Assembly: GCA_023459535.1 (NCBI GenBank)
Contig: JAEWTK010000128.1
Span: forward strand, 1 to 6,076
DNA length: 6,076 nucleotides
Reading direction: 5' to 3'
Source of the DNA: Pseudomonadota bacterium
GTDB taxonomy: Bacteria > Pseudomonadota > Gammaproteobacteria > Burkholderiales > Methylophilaceae
Part shown: positions 1-5,128 of the stretch, piece by piece
Layout: each line of letters starts with the position of its first letter
Numbering within the stretch: the stretch's first letter is position 1
Position numbers and translations under genes: made by a program
Notes under the pieces: model-generated
Databases searched by the model: none
Told to the model about the DNA's origin: nothing
Seen by the model: only the letters and a program-made list of their open reading frames with translations

Positions 1-69
1 ACTCTGCGTTGCCGGCTGGAATCGACTGCGTCGAATACCCCTTCAGCAGTGACCCCAGACTTCGTGTGG

Positions 70-104
70 GAATCCACAGAAACTGTGGATAACTTTGTGG
101 ATTG
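70..104. promoter_or_regulatory. Cluster of DnaA-box-like sites
   Basis: Positions 84-92 read TGTGGATAA, the exact reverse complement of the DnaA box TTATCCACA. Near-boxes lie at 70-78 (GAATCCACA, two mismatches) and 96-104 (TGTGGATTG, two mismatches on the other strand). The first two are arranged as a perfect inverted repeat, ATCCACAG-AAA-CTGTGGAT, at 72-90. A stretch of about 26% G+C follows. This could be a DnaA-controlled promoter, a DnaA-titrating site or part of an origin. No dnaA, dnaN, rpmH or rep gene is in view, so the role is open. Confidence 0.5.
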
Positions 105-190
105 ATGTTGCGTCAAAATGTAAGCTACCATTCCATAACGATTTTTTGCCATCGCCTATTTTTTAATCTCGTGTTTTTGTATATATAAAT

Positions 191-213
191 CAATAACTTA
201 CCGTATGTTATTG
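191..213. repeat. 23-bp AT-rich imperfect palindrome
   Basis: The arms CAATAAC (191-197) and GTTATTG (207-213) are perfect reverse complements. The inner TAC (199-201) and GTA (203-205) also pair around C202. Only the T198/T206 pair and the centre base break the symmetry. A hairpin would have almost no loop, so a protein-binding operator is likelier than a terminator. The regulator and target gene are unknown; the gene it serves may lie left of the window. Confidence 0.35.
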
Positions 214-238
214 GATTATTAACATTTTTTAACATTAC

Positions 239-1036
239 TTAATGTGACTTGTGAGCTGGTGTGCATAAGTGGGTCAGTTTTGGCAATGCCTGCAGGGCGT
301 TAAAGCCAGTGATATCAATGATTTCAGAGATATTTTCCCGGCGCAGGTCTGCCAGCACCTGTGCAATACGCGGCAATTGTTCGGGGCTGTTACGCGCTCC
401 ATGACCCAGCCATTCGGGCGCCATGTCAGGTGAATCGGTCTCCAGCACGATGGCATCCAGCGGCAGATGTTCGGCCAGATGGCGCAGCTTGGTGGCGCGC
501 GGATAAGTCATGGCACCACCGAAACCCAGCTTGAAACCGAGCTTGATGAATTCCTGCGCCTGTTGCTCGCTGCCGTTGAAGGCATGCGCAATGCCACCGC
601 GCACCTTATATATACGCAGATATTTGAGAATGGTGTCGATCGAGCGCCGCACATGCAGAATCACCGGCAGATCGAAGGCCTTGGCCAACTTGAGCTGTTC
701 GATGAAATAGAACTCCTGCAATTCGCGGTTGTAGCCTTCGACGAAGAAATCCAGACCGATCTCGCCGACCGCTACGACATGCGGATTGTCCAGCAGCGGC
801 TTCAAGGCCTGCAAATCATCAGGCGTGGAGCGTTCGACGTACATGGGATGGATGCCCAGCGCACAGGCGCACTCGGCATGCTGCTGCGGCAAGCGCAGCA
901 CGGGCGCAAACGTGTCTCGATGTACCGCCGGCACCACCATCATGCCGACGCCGGCCGCTATCGCGCCGGCGATGACTGCCGGACGGTCGTCATCGAACTC
1001 GGAGGCATCCAGATGGCAATGGGTATCGATCAGCAT
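239..1036 (-). CDS. tatD: TatD family metal-dependent hydrolase (DNase)
   Basis: This 265-residue protein matches the usual TatD length and is a single TIM-barrel hydrolase of the amidohydrolase superfamily. All expected metal ligands are visible: the N-terminal IDTHCHLD gives H6 and H8, VGEIGLDFF gives E92, ILHVR gives H128, GIAHAFNG gives H151 and LETDSPD gives D201. TatD enzymes are cytoplasmic Mg-dependent nucleases with 3'-5' exonuclease activity on DNA and RNA, linked in E. coli to repair of oxidative damage. The exact substrate here cannot be read from sequence. The start is three bases after the ribD stop, so it is very probably co-transcribed and translated together with ribD. The next codons give the canonical family N terminus, supporting this ATG. 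It is the last gene of the minus-strand cluster in view; no clear terminator follows. Confidence 0.95.
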   Translation of the reverse strand: MLIDTHCHLDASEFDDDRPAVIAGAIAAGVGMMVVPAVHRDTFAPVLRLPQQHAECACALGIHPMYVERSTPDDLQALKPLLDNPHVVAVGEIGLDFFVEGYNRELQEFYFIEQLKLAKAFDLPVILHVRRSIDTILKYLRIYKVRGGIAHAFNGSEQQAQEFIKLGFKLGFGGAMTYPRATKLRHLAEHLPLDAIVLETDSPDMAPEWLGHGARNSPEQLPRIAQVLADLRRENISEIIDITGFNALQALPKLTHLCTPAHKSH

Positions 1037-1039
1037 GGC

Positions 1040-2143
1040 TCAGCGCTTGCGTTTTGCCCGCACGCGGATATCCACGCCCAGTTTGTCCATGTCCAGAATC
1101 TCCAGTTCTATGCGTTGCGTCATCTCGGTCATGGACGGCAGGCCGAACATACCGCGCGCTGCACTGCCCATCAGCAGCGGCGCAAAATAGAACAGGTATT
1201 CGTCGATCAGGTCGGCCTGCTGCAGCGCGCCATTCATGCCCTCGCCAGCTTCCACCAGCACCTCGTTAATCTCCAGCGAGGCGAGGTGCTGCATCAGCTT
1301 CTGCAGGTCTACCCGACCATCGGCATCCGGCAGGCAGATCAGCTTCGCACCGGCAACCTGCAAGGCTTGTGCTTTATTTTCGGCATCGACAGCATAGGCC
1401 ACCAGCGTATTGCCGCCCTCCAGTATTTTCGCGTCCGGCGAAATGTGCAAACGACTGTCGACGACGACACGCAACGGCTGTTTGCCGGATTTGATCTCGA
1501 CCAGGTCCGGCCGGCGTACGTTCATCTGCGGGTTGTCATAAAGCACGGTGCCGATGCCGGTGAGGATGGCGCAGGAGCGCGCACGCCAGTGCTGCGCGTC
1601 GGCGCGCGCTTCCTCGCCGGTGATCCACTGACTGACGCCGTTGGCCAGCGCAGTACGGCCATCGAGGCTGGCAGCGACCTTGCAGCGCACAAACGGCAAG
1701 CCACGCGTCATGCGCGAAATGAAGCCGGGGTTCAATGCCTGCGCCTCATGCTCGAACAAACCGCAATGGACCTCAATGCCATGCTGGCGCAGCTTTTCCA
1801 GCCCACTGCCGGCGACTTTGGCGTTGGGGTCCTGCATGGCGACGAACACGCGTTTGACGCCTGCTGCGACCAGCGCATCGGCACAGGGCGGCGTGCGCCC
1901 GTGATGGCTGCAGGGTTCCAGCGTCACGTAGACGTCGGCACCTCTGGCCTGCTCACCCGCCTCGCGCAAGGCATGTACTTCGGCATGCGGCTCGCCGGTA
2001 CGCAGATGTGTACCGCGGCCGACGATAACGCTATCCTTGACGATGACGCAACCGACACGCGGGTTGGGCATGCAGGTGTACAAGCCCTGTGCGGCCAGCG
2101 CCAGCGCTTCTTCCATGTAGTGATAATCGTGTTCGTTCAGCAT
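1040..2143 (-). CDS. ribD: Bifunctional riboflavin biosynthesis deaminase/reductase RibD
   Basis: RibD carries out two successive cytoplasmic steps of riboflavin synthesis: deamination of the diaminopyrimidine made from GTP, then NADPH-dependent reduction of the ribosyl side chain. From ATG 2143 the product is 367 residues, the usual length. Residues 1 to about 145 are the zinc cytidine-deaminase-like domain, with PNPRVGCVIV, GEPHAEVHAL (H53, catalytic E55) and TLEPCSHHGRTPPCADAL (zinc ligands C78 and C87). Residues from about 148 are the RibD_C reductase domain, with RCKVAASLDGRTA and SQWITG. The frame is open further upstream to an ATG at 2215, but ATG 2143 gives the family-like N terminus (MLNEHDYHYMEEALALA) and has AAGAG seven bases upstream. 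A 132-nt gap precedes the gene, so it may have its own promoter. tatD follows after 3 bp. Confidence 0.97.
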   Translation of the reverse strand: MLNEHDYHYMEEALALAAQGLYTCMPNPRVGCVIVKDSVIVGRGTHLRTGEPHAEVHALREAGEQARGADVYVTLEPCSHHGRTPPCADALVAAGVKRVFVAMQDPNAKVAGSGLEKLRQHGIEVHCGLFEHEAQALNPGFISRMTRGLPFVRCKVAASLDGRTALANGVSQWITGEEARADAQHWRARSCAILTGIGTVLYDNPQMNVRRPDLVEIKSGKQPLRVVVDSRLHISPDAKILEGGNTLVAYAVDAENKAQALQVAGAKLICLPDADGRVDLQKLMQHLASLEINEVLVEAGEGMNGALQQADLIDEYLFYFAPLLMGSAARGMFGLPSMTEMTQRIELEILDMDKLGVDIRVRAKRKR

Positions 2144-2275
2144 GCGGATACTCTTAGATATGTCTGGTTGTACGGATCCAGTTGTACAGATCCATGGTGG
2201 CGATACGCAGTGCACGCCTATTTGCCTGTTCAGTTGAATATGTGACCACAGCCGGGCAAAAATCTCACCCCGAAG
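2144..2275 (-). other. ribD leader / intergenic gap
   Basis: This is the only sizeable gap in the minus-strand cluster, and it carries the tandem repeat listed separately. On the minus strand a 13-codon frame (MDLYNWIRTTRHI, 2195-2154) ends 10 bases before the ribD ATG. It has no visible ribosome binding site, so I do not call it a gene. I find no clear -35/-10 pair and no complete riboswitch. Confidence 0.4.
2167..2194. repeat. Tandem 14-bp direct repeat upstream of ribD
   Basis: On the plus strand GTTGTACGGATCCA (2167-2180) is followed immediately by GTTGTACAGATCCA (2181-2194). Thirteen of fourteen bases match. The period is not a multiple of three, so it does not reflect a protein repeat. 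It sits 24 to 51 bases upstream of the ribD start, where a regulator or RNA element could act, but slipped-strand duplication without function is also possible. Confidence 0.6.
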
Positions 2276-2653
2276 CTAATGCTGCACGATGCGGCTGCGT
2301 ATCAATCTATCGTTGTCGTCGAAATACAGTCTGAGGCCATGTTCACGCCAGAGGCAATAGCCGAGTTCGTATTCGATCTGGCCGTGATCTTCCCAGGTCG
2401 GCCGCCCCAGCAGAATGGTAGCGATATTGCGCGGCATGCCGCGCAGGAGGACGCGCTGTTTGAGGTCGAAAGCCATGTCACCGCGATAACAGGGGTTGTC
2501 ATCACTCGGCTGGGCGGTGATCCATTGCACCTGGTCGAAGCGGCTGTCGCCGAAGACAAAATAGTCCTTCATGGCCCACCAGCCGAAGAACATGACGGAG
2601 ATGATGAAGATCAAGATGAAGGAGATCAGGCTGAGGATTTTGATCGCTTTCAT
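2276..2653 (-). CDS. Conserved-looking membrane-anchored protein of unknown function
   Basis: I do not recognise this 125-residue protein. Residues 1-27 form a short positive start (MKAIK) and one strongly hydrophobic segment ending in FFGWW. This would act as an uncleaved signal anchor and place the rest in the periplasm. The soluble part holds two cysteines, C55 (NPCYRGD) and C100 (LGYCLW), which could form a disulfide. It also has a VLLRG...ILLGRPTW stretch and ends in RLYFDDNDRLIRSRIVQH. The turn-glycine then LLG-P spacing faintly recalls small SmpA/BamE-like domains, but that is only an impression. It starts 27 nt after the nrdR stop, with no strong Shine-Dalgarno sequence, and is probably in the glyA-nrdR transcript. 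Coding style and a sensible membrane topology support a real gene. Confidence 0.8.
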   Translation of the reverse strand: MKAIKILSLISFILIFIISVMFFGWWAMKDYFVFGDSRFDQVQWITAQPSDDNPCYRGDMAFDLKQRVLLRGMPRNIATILLGRPTWEDHGQIEYELGYCLWREHGLRLYFDDNDRLIRSRIVQH

Positions 2654-2680
2654 GATGGCGGCTGAAAGTCAGTGCCGGAC

Positions 2681-3193
2681 TCAGTCGGCTGAGGCCTTGT
2701 CGGTACTGCGCCGTTGCGGCGCTTCCTTGTGGTTTTCCTGCTCGCGCTTGTCGAGGTCGCGGATGACGTCATGGAAATCGTCGACATCCTGGAAACTGCG
2801 ATAGACCGAAGCAAAGCGGATATAAGCCACCTTGTCCATCAGCCGCAGTTCCTGCATGACAATCTCGCCCAGACTACGCGCCATGATCTCGCGCTCACCC
2901 TGCCCCAGTATCTTCTGCACGATATGCTCGATGGCACGATCGACATACTCGGTCGGCACCGGACGCTTGTGCAGCGCGCGGGTAAAGGAGAGGCGCAGCT
3001 TGTCGCGGCTGAATTCCTCGCGGCTGCCGTTCTGTTTGACCACCTGCGGCAGGTGCAGCTCGGCGGTCTCATAAGTGGTGAAGCGCTTGTCGCAATTGGC
3101 ACAACGTCTGCGGCGACGGATGGAGTTGCCCTCTTCATTGACCCGCGAGTCGATGACCTGGGTATCGTCGGCACCGCAAAATGGACATTTCAT
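2681..3193 (-). CDS. nrdR: Transcriptional repressor NrdR
   Basis: NrdR represses ribonucleotide reductase operons by binding paired NrdR boxes when ATP/dATP occupies its ATP-cone. The product is 170 residues, slightly longer than the usual 150-160 because of a charged tail ([18 protein letters not shown]). The N terminus MKCPFCG...[17 protein letters not shown] is the diagnostic zinc ribbon, with C3, C6, C31 and C34. It is followed by the ATP-cone from about residue 49 ([16 protein letters not shown]...ALHKRPV) to [11 protein letters not shown]. The frame is open upstream to an ATG at 3412, but the conserved MKCPFC start at 3193 is decisive. This ATG overlaps the stop of the preceding gene as ATGA, suggesting translational coupling. 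An AGGG lies seven to ten bases upstream. I see no convincing NrdR box pair in the window, so its targets lie elsewhere. Confidence 0.97.
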   Translation of the reverse strand: MKCPFCGADDTQVIDSRVNEEGNSIRRRRRCANCDKRFTTYETAELHLPQVVKQNGSREEFSRDKLRLSFTRALHKRPVPTEYVDRAIEHIVQKILGQGEREIMARSLGEIVMQELRLMDKVAYIRFASVYRSFQDVDDFHDVIRDLDKREQENHKEAPQRRSTDKASAD

Positions 3194-3504
3194 ATCAGAC
3201 CCTGCTCCCTGCTTGCTTCCAGTTGCGTCAGTAATTCGGTCTTGCGCTGGCGCTTGACCTCCAGCCAATGACTGCCATGTAATGCCGCTTCCATCGCATA
3301 GAGCAGATTCAGACTGGGCTTGATGCCAAGCGCCTCCACCAGCAGCCATGCGCGCACCGCACCCATCGCCTGCAGGTCGGCAAAGGTAACTAGACCAGCC
3401 TGTTGCAGCCAACCTGCGCTGACCTTGCCCAGATTGGGCACATCCGCCAGCGGTGTATCTGCCTCTGGCAGACCATGCTCAAGACCGCAGGCAGGACAGC
3501 CCAT
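3190..3504 (-). CDS. Small TfoX/Sxy C-terminal-domain protein
   Basis: The 104-residue product consists almost wholly of a TfoX C-terminal-type domain. [30 protein letters not shown] (residues 21-50) is the helix-hairpin-helix-like part, followed by [17 protein letters not shown] (64-80). In full-length TfoX/Sxy proteins this domain follows a separate N-terminal domain and the protein is linked to competence gene control; that N-terminal domain is absent here. Instead there is a short head MGCPACG with a CxxC pair (C3, C6). Two cysteines alone cannot complete a zinc site, though a dimer could. The start has GGAG four bases upstream and lies 15 nt after the glyA stop. Its own TGA overlaps the nrdR ATG. 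The function of stand-alone TfoX_C proteins is not established, so I give no symbol. Confidence 0.88.
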   Translation of the reverse strand: MGCPACGLEHGLPEADTPLADVPNLGKVSAGWLQQAGLVTFADLQAMGAVRAWLLVEALGIKPSLNLLYAMEAALHGSHWLEVKRQRKTELLTQLEASREQGLI

Positions 3505-3519
3505 GCCGCTCCGGATAGC

Positions 3520-4767
3520 CTAGTGGCCGTAAACCGGGAAACGTGAGGTCAATGCCTGCACCTTCTCACGGGTGGCGGCGATGACATCTTCGTCTTCCGG
3601 CTTATCCAGAATATCGGCAATCAGGTTCGCAACATGCTTCGCTTCTTCTTCCCTGAAACCGCGCGTGGTGATGGCAGGTGAGCCGATACGGATACCGGAA
3701 GTGACGAACGGACTTTCCGGATCGTTGGGAATCGAGTTCTTGTTGACGGTGATGTGCGCTTGACCCAGCAGCGCATCGGCCGCCTTGCCGGTCAGCCCCT
3801 TGGGACGGAGGTCAACCAGGAACACATGCGATTCGGTACGGCCGGAGATGATACGCAAGCCGCGGGAAGCCAGGGTTTCCGCCATGGCTTTGGCGTTCTT
3901 CAATACCTGTTCCTGATAAGCCTTGAATTCGGGCTGGAAAGCTTCGAGGAAGGCCACAGCCTTACCGGCGATGACATGCATCAGCGGACCGCCCTGCAGG
4001 CTAGGGAATACGCTGGAGTTCAGTGACTTCTCATATTCCGCCTTGGCCAGAATGATACCGCCGCGAGGGCCGCGCAAAGTCTTGTGCGTGGTGGATGTCA
4101 CGAAGTCGGCATATGGTACCGGATTCGGATATACGCCGGCAGCGATGAGGCCAGAGTAATGCGCCATGTCGACCATGAAATAGGCGCCGACGCGCTTGGC
4201 GATCTGCGCCATGCGCTCCCAGTCGAAACGCAAAGCGTAGGCGCTGGCGCCGCCAATCAAGAGCTTGGGCTTGGACTCGATCGCAATGCGCTCCATTTCG
4301 TCGTAATCGATCTCTTCGTTCTGGTCGAGGCCGTAAGCCACGATATTGAACAGCTTGCCGGACAAGTTGGCCGGGGAACCGTGCGTCAGGTGACCGCCGT
4401 GACCGAGGTTCATACCCATGACGGTATCGCCGGGCTTGAGGATGGAGAAATAGACCGCCTGATTGGCCTGTGAGCCGGAATGTGGCTGCACGTTGGCGTA
4501 TTCGGCACCAAACAGGCGCTTGACGCGATCAATCGCAACCTGCTCGATCTGGTCGACATATTCACAGCCACCATAGAAACGTTTGCCCGGATAACCTTCG
4601 GCATATTTGTTGGTCAGCTGCGAGCCCTGAGCTTCCATCACCGCAGGGCTGGTGTAATTTTCAGACGCGATCAGTTCGATATGGTCATCCTGACGATGGC
4701 GCTCATTTTCGACGTGTTGCCACAGTTCAGGATCGACAACGCTCAGGGTTTTTGCTCTGCTAAACAT
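3520..4767 (-). CDS. glyA: Serine hydroxymethyltransferase
   Basis: GlyA converts serine and tetrahydrofolate to glycine and 5,10-methylenetetrahydrofolate in the cytoplasm. It is the main source of one-carbon units for thymidylate, purine and methionine synthesis. The 415-residue product is the standard bacterial length, without internal breaks. The PLP-binding lysine is K229 in [14 protein letters not shown], preceded by D200 and H203 in VDMAHYSGL. The substrate-loop motifs IELIASEN (31-37), [10 protein letters not shown] (58-67), QPHSGSQAN (94-102) and [10 protein letters not shown] (121-130) are all present. The C-terminal [13 protein letters not shown] is also intact. The start gives the usual MFSRAKTLS head, though the ribosome site is weak (GGA about ten bases upstream). 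It is first in the minus-strand cluster and divergent from the flavin oxidoreductase. Confidence 0.98.
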   Translation of the reverse strand: MFSRAKTLSVVDPELWQHVENERHRQDDHIELIASENYTSPAVMEAQGSQLTNKYAEGYPGKRFYGGCEYVDQIEQVAIDRVKRLFGAEYANVQPHSGSQANQAVYFSILKPGDTVMGMNLGHGGHLTHGSPANLSGKLFNIVAYGLDQNEEIDYDEMERIAIESKPKLLIGGASAYALRFDWERMAQIAKRVGAYFMVDMAHYSGLIAAGVYPNPVPYADFVTSTTHKTLRGPRGGIILAKAEYEKSLNSSVFPSLQGGPLMHVIAGKAVAFLEAFQPEFKAYQEQVLKNAKAMAETLASRGLRIISGRTESHVFLVDLRPKGLTGKAADALLGQAHITVNKNSIPNDPESPFVTSGIRIGSPAITTRGFREEEAKHVANLIADILDKPEDEDVIAATREKVQALTSRFPVYGH

Positions 4768-4799
4768 CGGTAATTATCCAAAGGCTTAAAAATGGGTTG

Positions 4800-4815
4800 A
4801 TTTTAACATGTTAAA
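4800..4815 (-). promoter_or_regulatory. Candidate glyA promoter -10 overlapped by a palindrome
   Basis: On the minus strand TAAAAT (4805-4800) is a good -10 match about 33 bases upstream of the glyA ATG, giving a short leader. No convincing -35 lies 16-18 bases further up. The perfect palindrome TTTAACATGTTAAA (4802-4815) overlaps this -10, as an operator would. I see no clear MetR or PurR site of the E. coli glyA type. Confidence 0.45.
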
Positions 4816-4868
4816 GAGTACCGGCGCAGACATCCTGCCCCGAATTCGCATGACTTACTGTTAGCTGA

Positions 4869-4923
4869 AACTGGTGGTTATAGACAGCCAACTGGTTGCC
4901 TGCAACCACCATGCCCCGGCATG
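4869..4923. promoter_or_regulatory. Candidate upstream activator (enhancer-binding protein) sites
   Basis: Two dyads lie side by side: TGGTTGCCTGCAACCA (4893-4908, perfect 7-bp arms) and CATGCCCCGGCATG (4910-4923, perfect 6-bp arms). The heptamer AACTGGT occurs at 4869 and again at 4890, exactly 21 bp or two helical turns apart. Relative to the inferred start at 4989 the dyads centre near -88 and -72, a normal place for a sigma-54 activator. The sequences do not match the NtrC consensus as I know it, so the activator is unidentified. Confidence 0.5.
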
Positions 4924-4931
4924 AATTTACA

Positions 4932-4944
4932 CAAGGCAATGATT
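4932..4944 (-). promoter_or_regulatory. IHF-like site between activator dyads and promoter
   Basis: On the minus strand 4944-4932 read AATCATTGCCTTG, which fits the IHF consensus WATCAANNNNTTR with one mismatch. An A/T-rich run (4941-4962), including the palindrome ATTTAATTAAAT at 4942-4953, adjoins it. The site lies between the dyads and the -24/-12 element, where IHF bends DNA at many sigma-54 promoters. Such matches arise by chance in AT-rich DNA, so the position is the main support. Confidence 0.4.
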
Positions 4945-4962
4945 TAATTAAATAAAATTATA

Positions 4963-4978
4963 TGGCACAAAGTTTGCT
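4963..4978 (+). promoter_or_regulatory. Sigma-54 (RpoN) -24/-12 promoter
   Basis: The 16 bases TGGCACAAAGTTTGCT fit the sigma-54 consensus TGGCACRNNNNTTGCW at every specified position. The invariant GG (4964-4965) and GC (4976-4977) have the required 10-bp separation. This predicts transcription starting near G4989 on the plus strand. No protein gene begins between here and the terminator at 5023, so the first product is a short RNA. Confidence 0.8.
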
Positions 4979-4988
4979 AAATCATACT

Positions 4989-5065
4989 GAAAGTGCTGAT
5001 CTCCCATCACTCTCCTCCGACTCCCTGTCAGGGATTTGCAAGGATCCCTGACAGGGCTCTTTTTT
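4989..5065 (+). ncRNA. Candidate sigma-54-dependent small RNA, about 77 nt
   Basis: The 5' end is inferred from the -24/-12 promoter and the 3' end from the T6 tract of the intrinsic terminator. The leader can form a weak hairpin with TGAT (4997-5000) and ATCA (5006-5009) enclosing the loop CTCCC (5001-5005). After this comes an apparently unpaired TCTCCTCC (5011-5018), then the strong terminator stem. C-rich, unpaired motifs of this kind are complementary to Shine-Dalgarno sequences. The overall form, a short leader plus a terminator hairpin with a U tail, is typical of Hfq-dependent trans-acting sRNAs. I recognise no Rfam family. Alternatives are an attenuated leader of the downstream oxidoreductase or a transcript that merely insulates glyA from its neighbour. 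Confidence 0.6.
5023..5065 (+). terminator. Strong intrinsic terminator
   Basis: CCCTGTCAGGGAT (5023-5035) and ATCCCTGACAGGG (5044-5056) are perfect 13-bp complementary arms around an 8-nt loop. CTC and six Ts (5060-5065) follow. The T run lies only on the plus-strand 3' side, so the terminator acts rightward. No rightward protein gene lies upstream of it within the gap, which is the main reason to suspect a small RNA. Confidence 0.92.
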
Positions 5066-5092
5066 GCCCCGCCCGCCTGCTTCAAGCCGCGC

Positions 5093-5098
5093 TATAAT
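5093..5098 (+). promoter_or_regulatory. Candidate -10 box of the flavin oxidoreductase gene
   Basis: A perfect TATAAT lies 30 bases upstream of the ATG at 5129 and just after the terminator. No good -35 hexamer lies 16-18 bases upstream, which suggests either a weak promoter or one that needs an activator. Transcription would start near 5105. Confidence 0.5.
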
Positions 5099-5125
5099 CA
5101 ATCGACCAAATTACTCCTGATTGAT
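5097..5125. repeat. Inverted repeat between -10 box and start codon
   Basis: ATCAATC (5097-5103) and GATTGAT (5119-5125) are perfect 7-bp arms with a 15-base spacer. They overlap the end of TATAAT and reach to three bases before the ATG. Because the left arm lies before the predicted transcription start, a DNA operator is more likely than an mRNA hairpin. A repressor bound here would block the promoter. Confidence 0.45.
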
Positions 5126-5128
5126 GCC

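Larger units (their letters stand above)
1..238. other. Left-edge region with no recognisable gene; AT-rich distal part
   Basis: I recognise no gene here. Two frames are open into the left edge. A plus frame from position 1 ends at TGA 103-105 after 34 codons. A minus frame starts at ATG 152 (MAKNRYGMVAYILTQ...), with a weak AGG four bases upstream, and stays open to position 1 for about 50 codons. Neither resembles a family I know and at most one can be real. Positions 121-240 are only about 26% G+C by my count, far below the neighbouring genes. I see no strong terminator for tatD, only short AT-rich dyads around its stop codon. Confidence 0.5.

Noticed and set aside
139..165. Intrinsic terminator on the plus strand
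   Set aside because: Only four base pairs (CGAT/ATCG) precede the T run, too weak to support.
170..190. NrdR box in the TATATATA stretch
   Set aside because: The flanking bases do not match the ACAC...GTGT ends of the NrdR box and no second box lies nearby.
2154..2195. Thirteen-codon leader peptide before ribD (minus strand)
   Set aside because: No Shine-Dalgarno sequence and no run of regulatory codons; it ends near the ribD start probably by chance.
467..2245. A 592-codon open frame on the plus strand, antisense to tatD and ribD
   Set aside because: It lies fully opposite two well-supported genes with intact catalytic motifs, is rich in His, Gln and Arg as expected from the reverse of GC-rich codons, and shows no recognisable domain. 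It is a long antisense shadow.
2196..2275. FMN riboswitch upstream of ribD
   Set aside because: A minus-strand stretch just after the stop of the unknown gene begins CTTCGGGG and faintly resembles the first arm of an RFN element, but the remaining conserved segments are missing and the gap is too short for the whole fold.
2681..3412. A longer NrdR starting at 3412
   Set aside because: The extra N-terminal residues lie opposite-frame to the TfoX-domain gene and precede the invariant MKCPFC start of the family.
4993..5095. Short open frame from GTG 4993 through the terminator
   Set aside because: No ribosome binding site, a rare start codon, and the frame runs through a perfect terminator hairpin.
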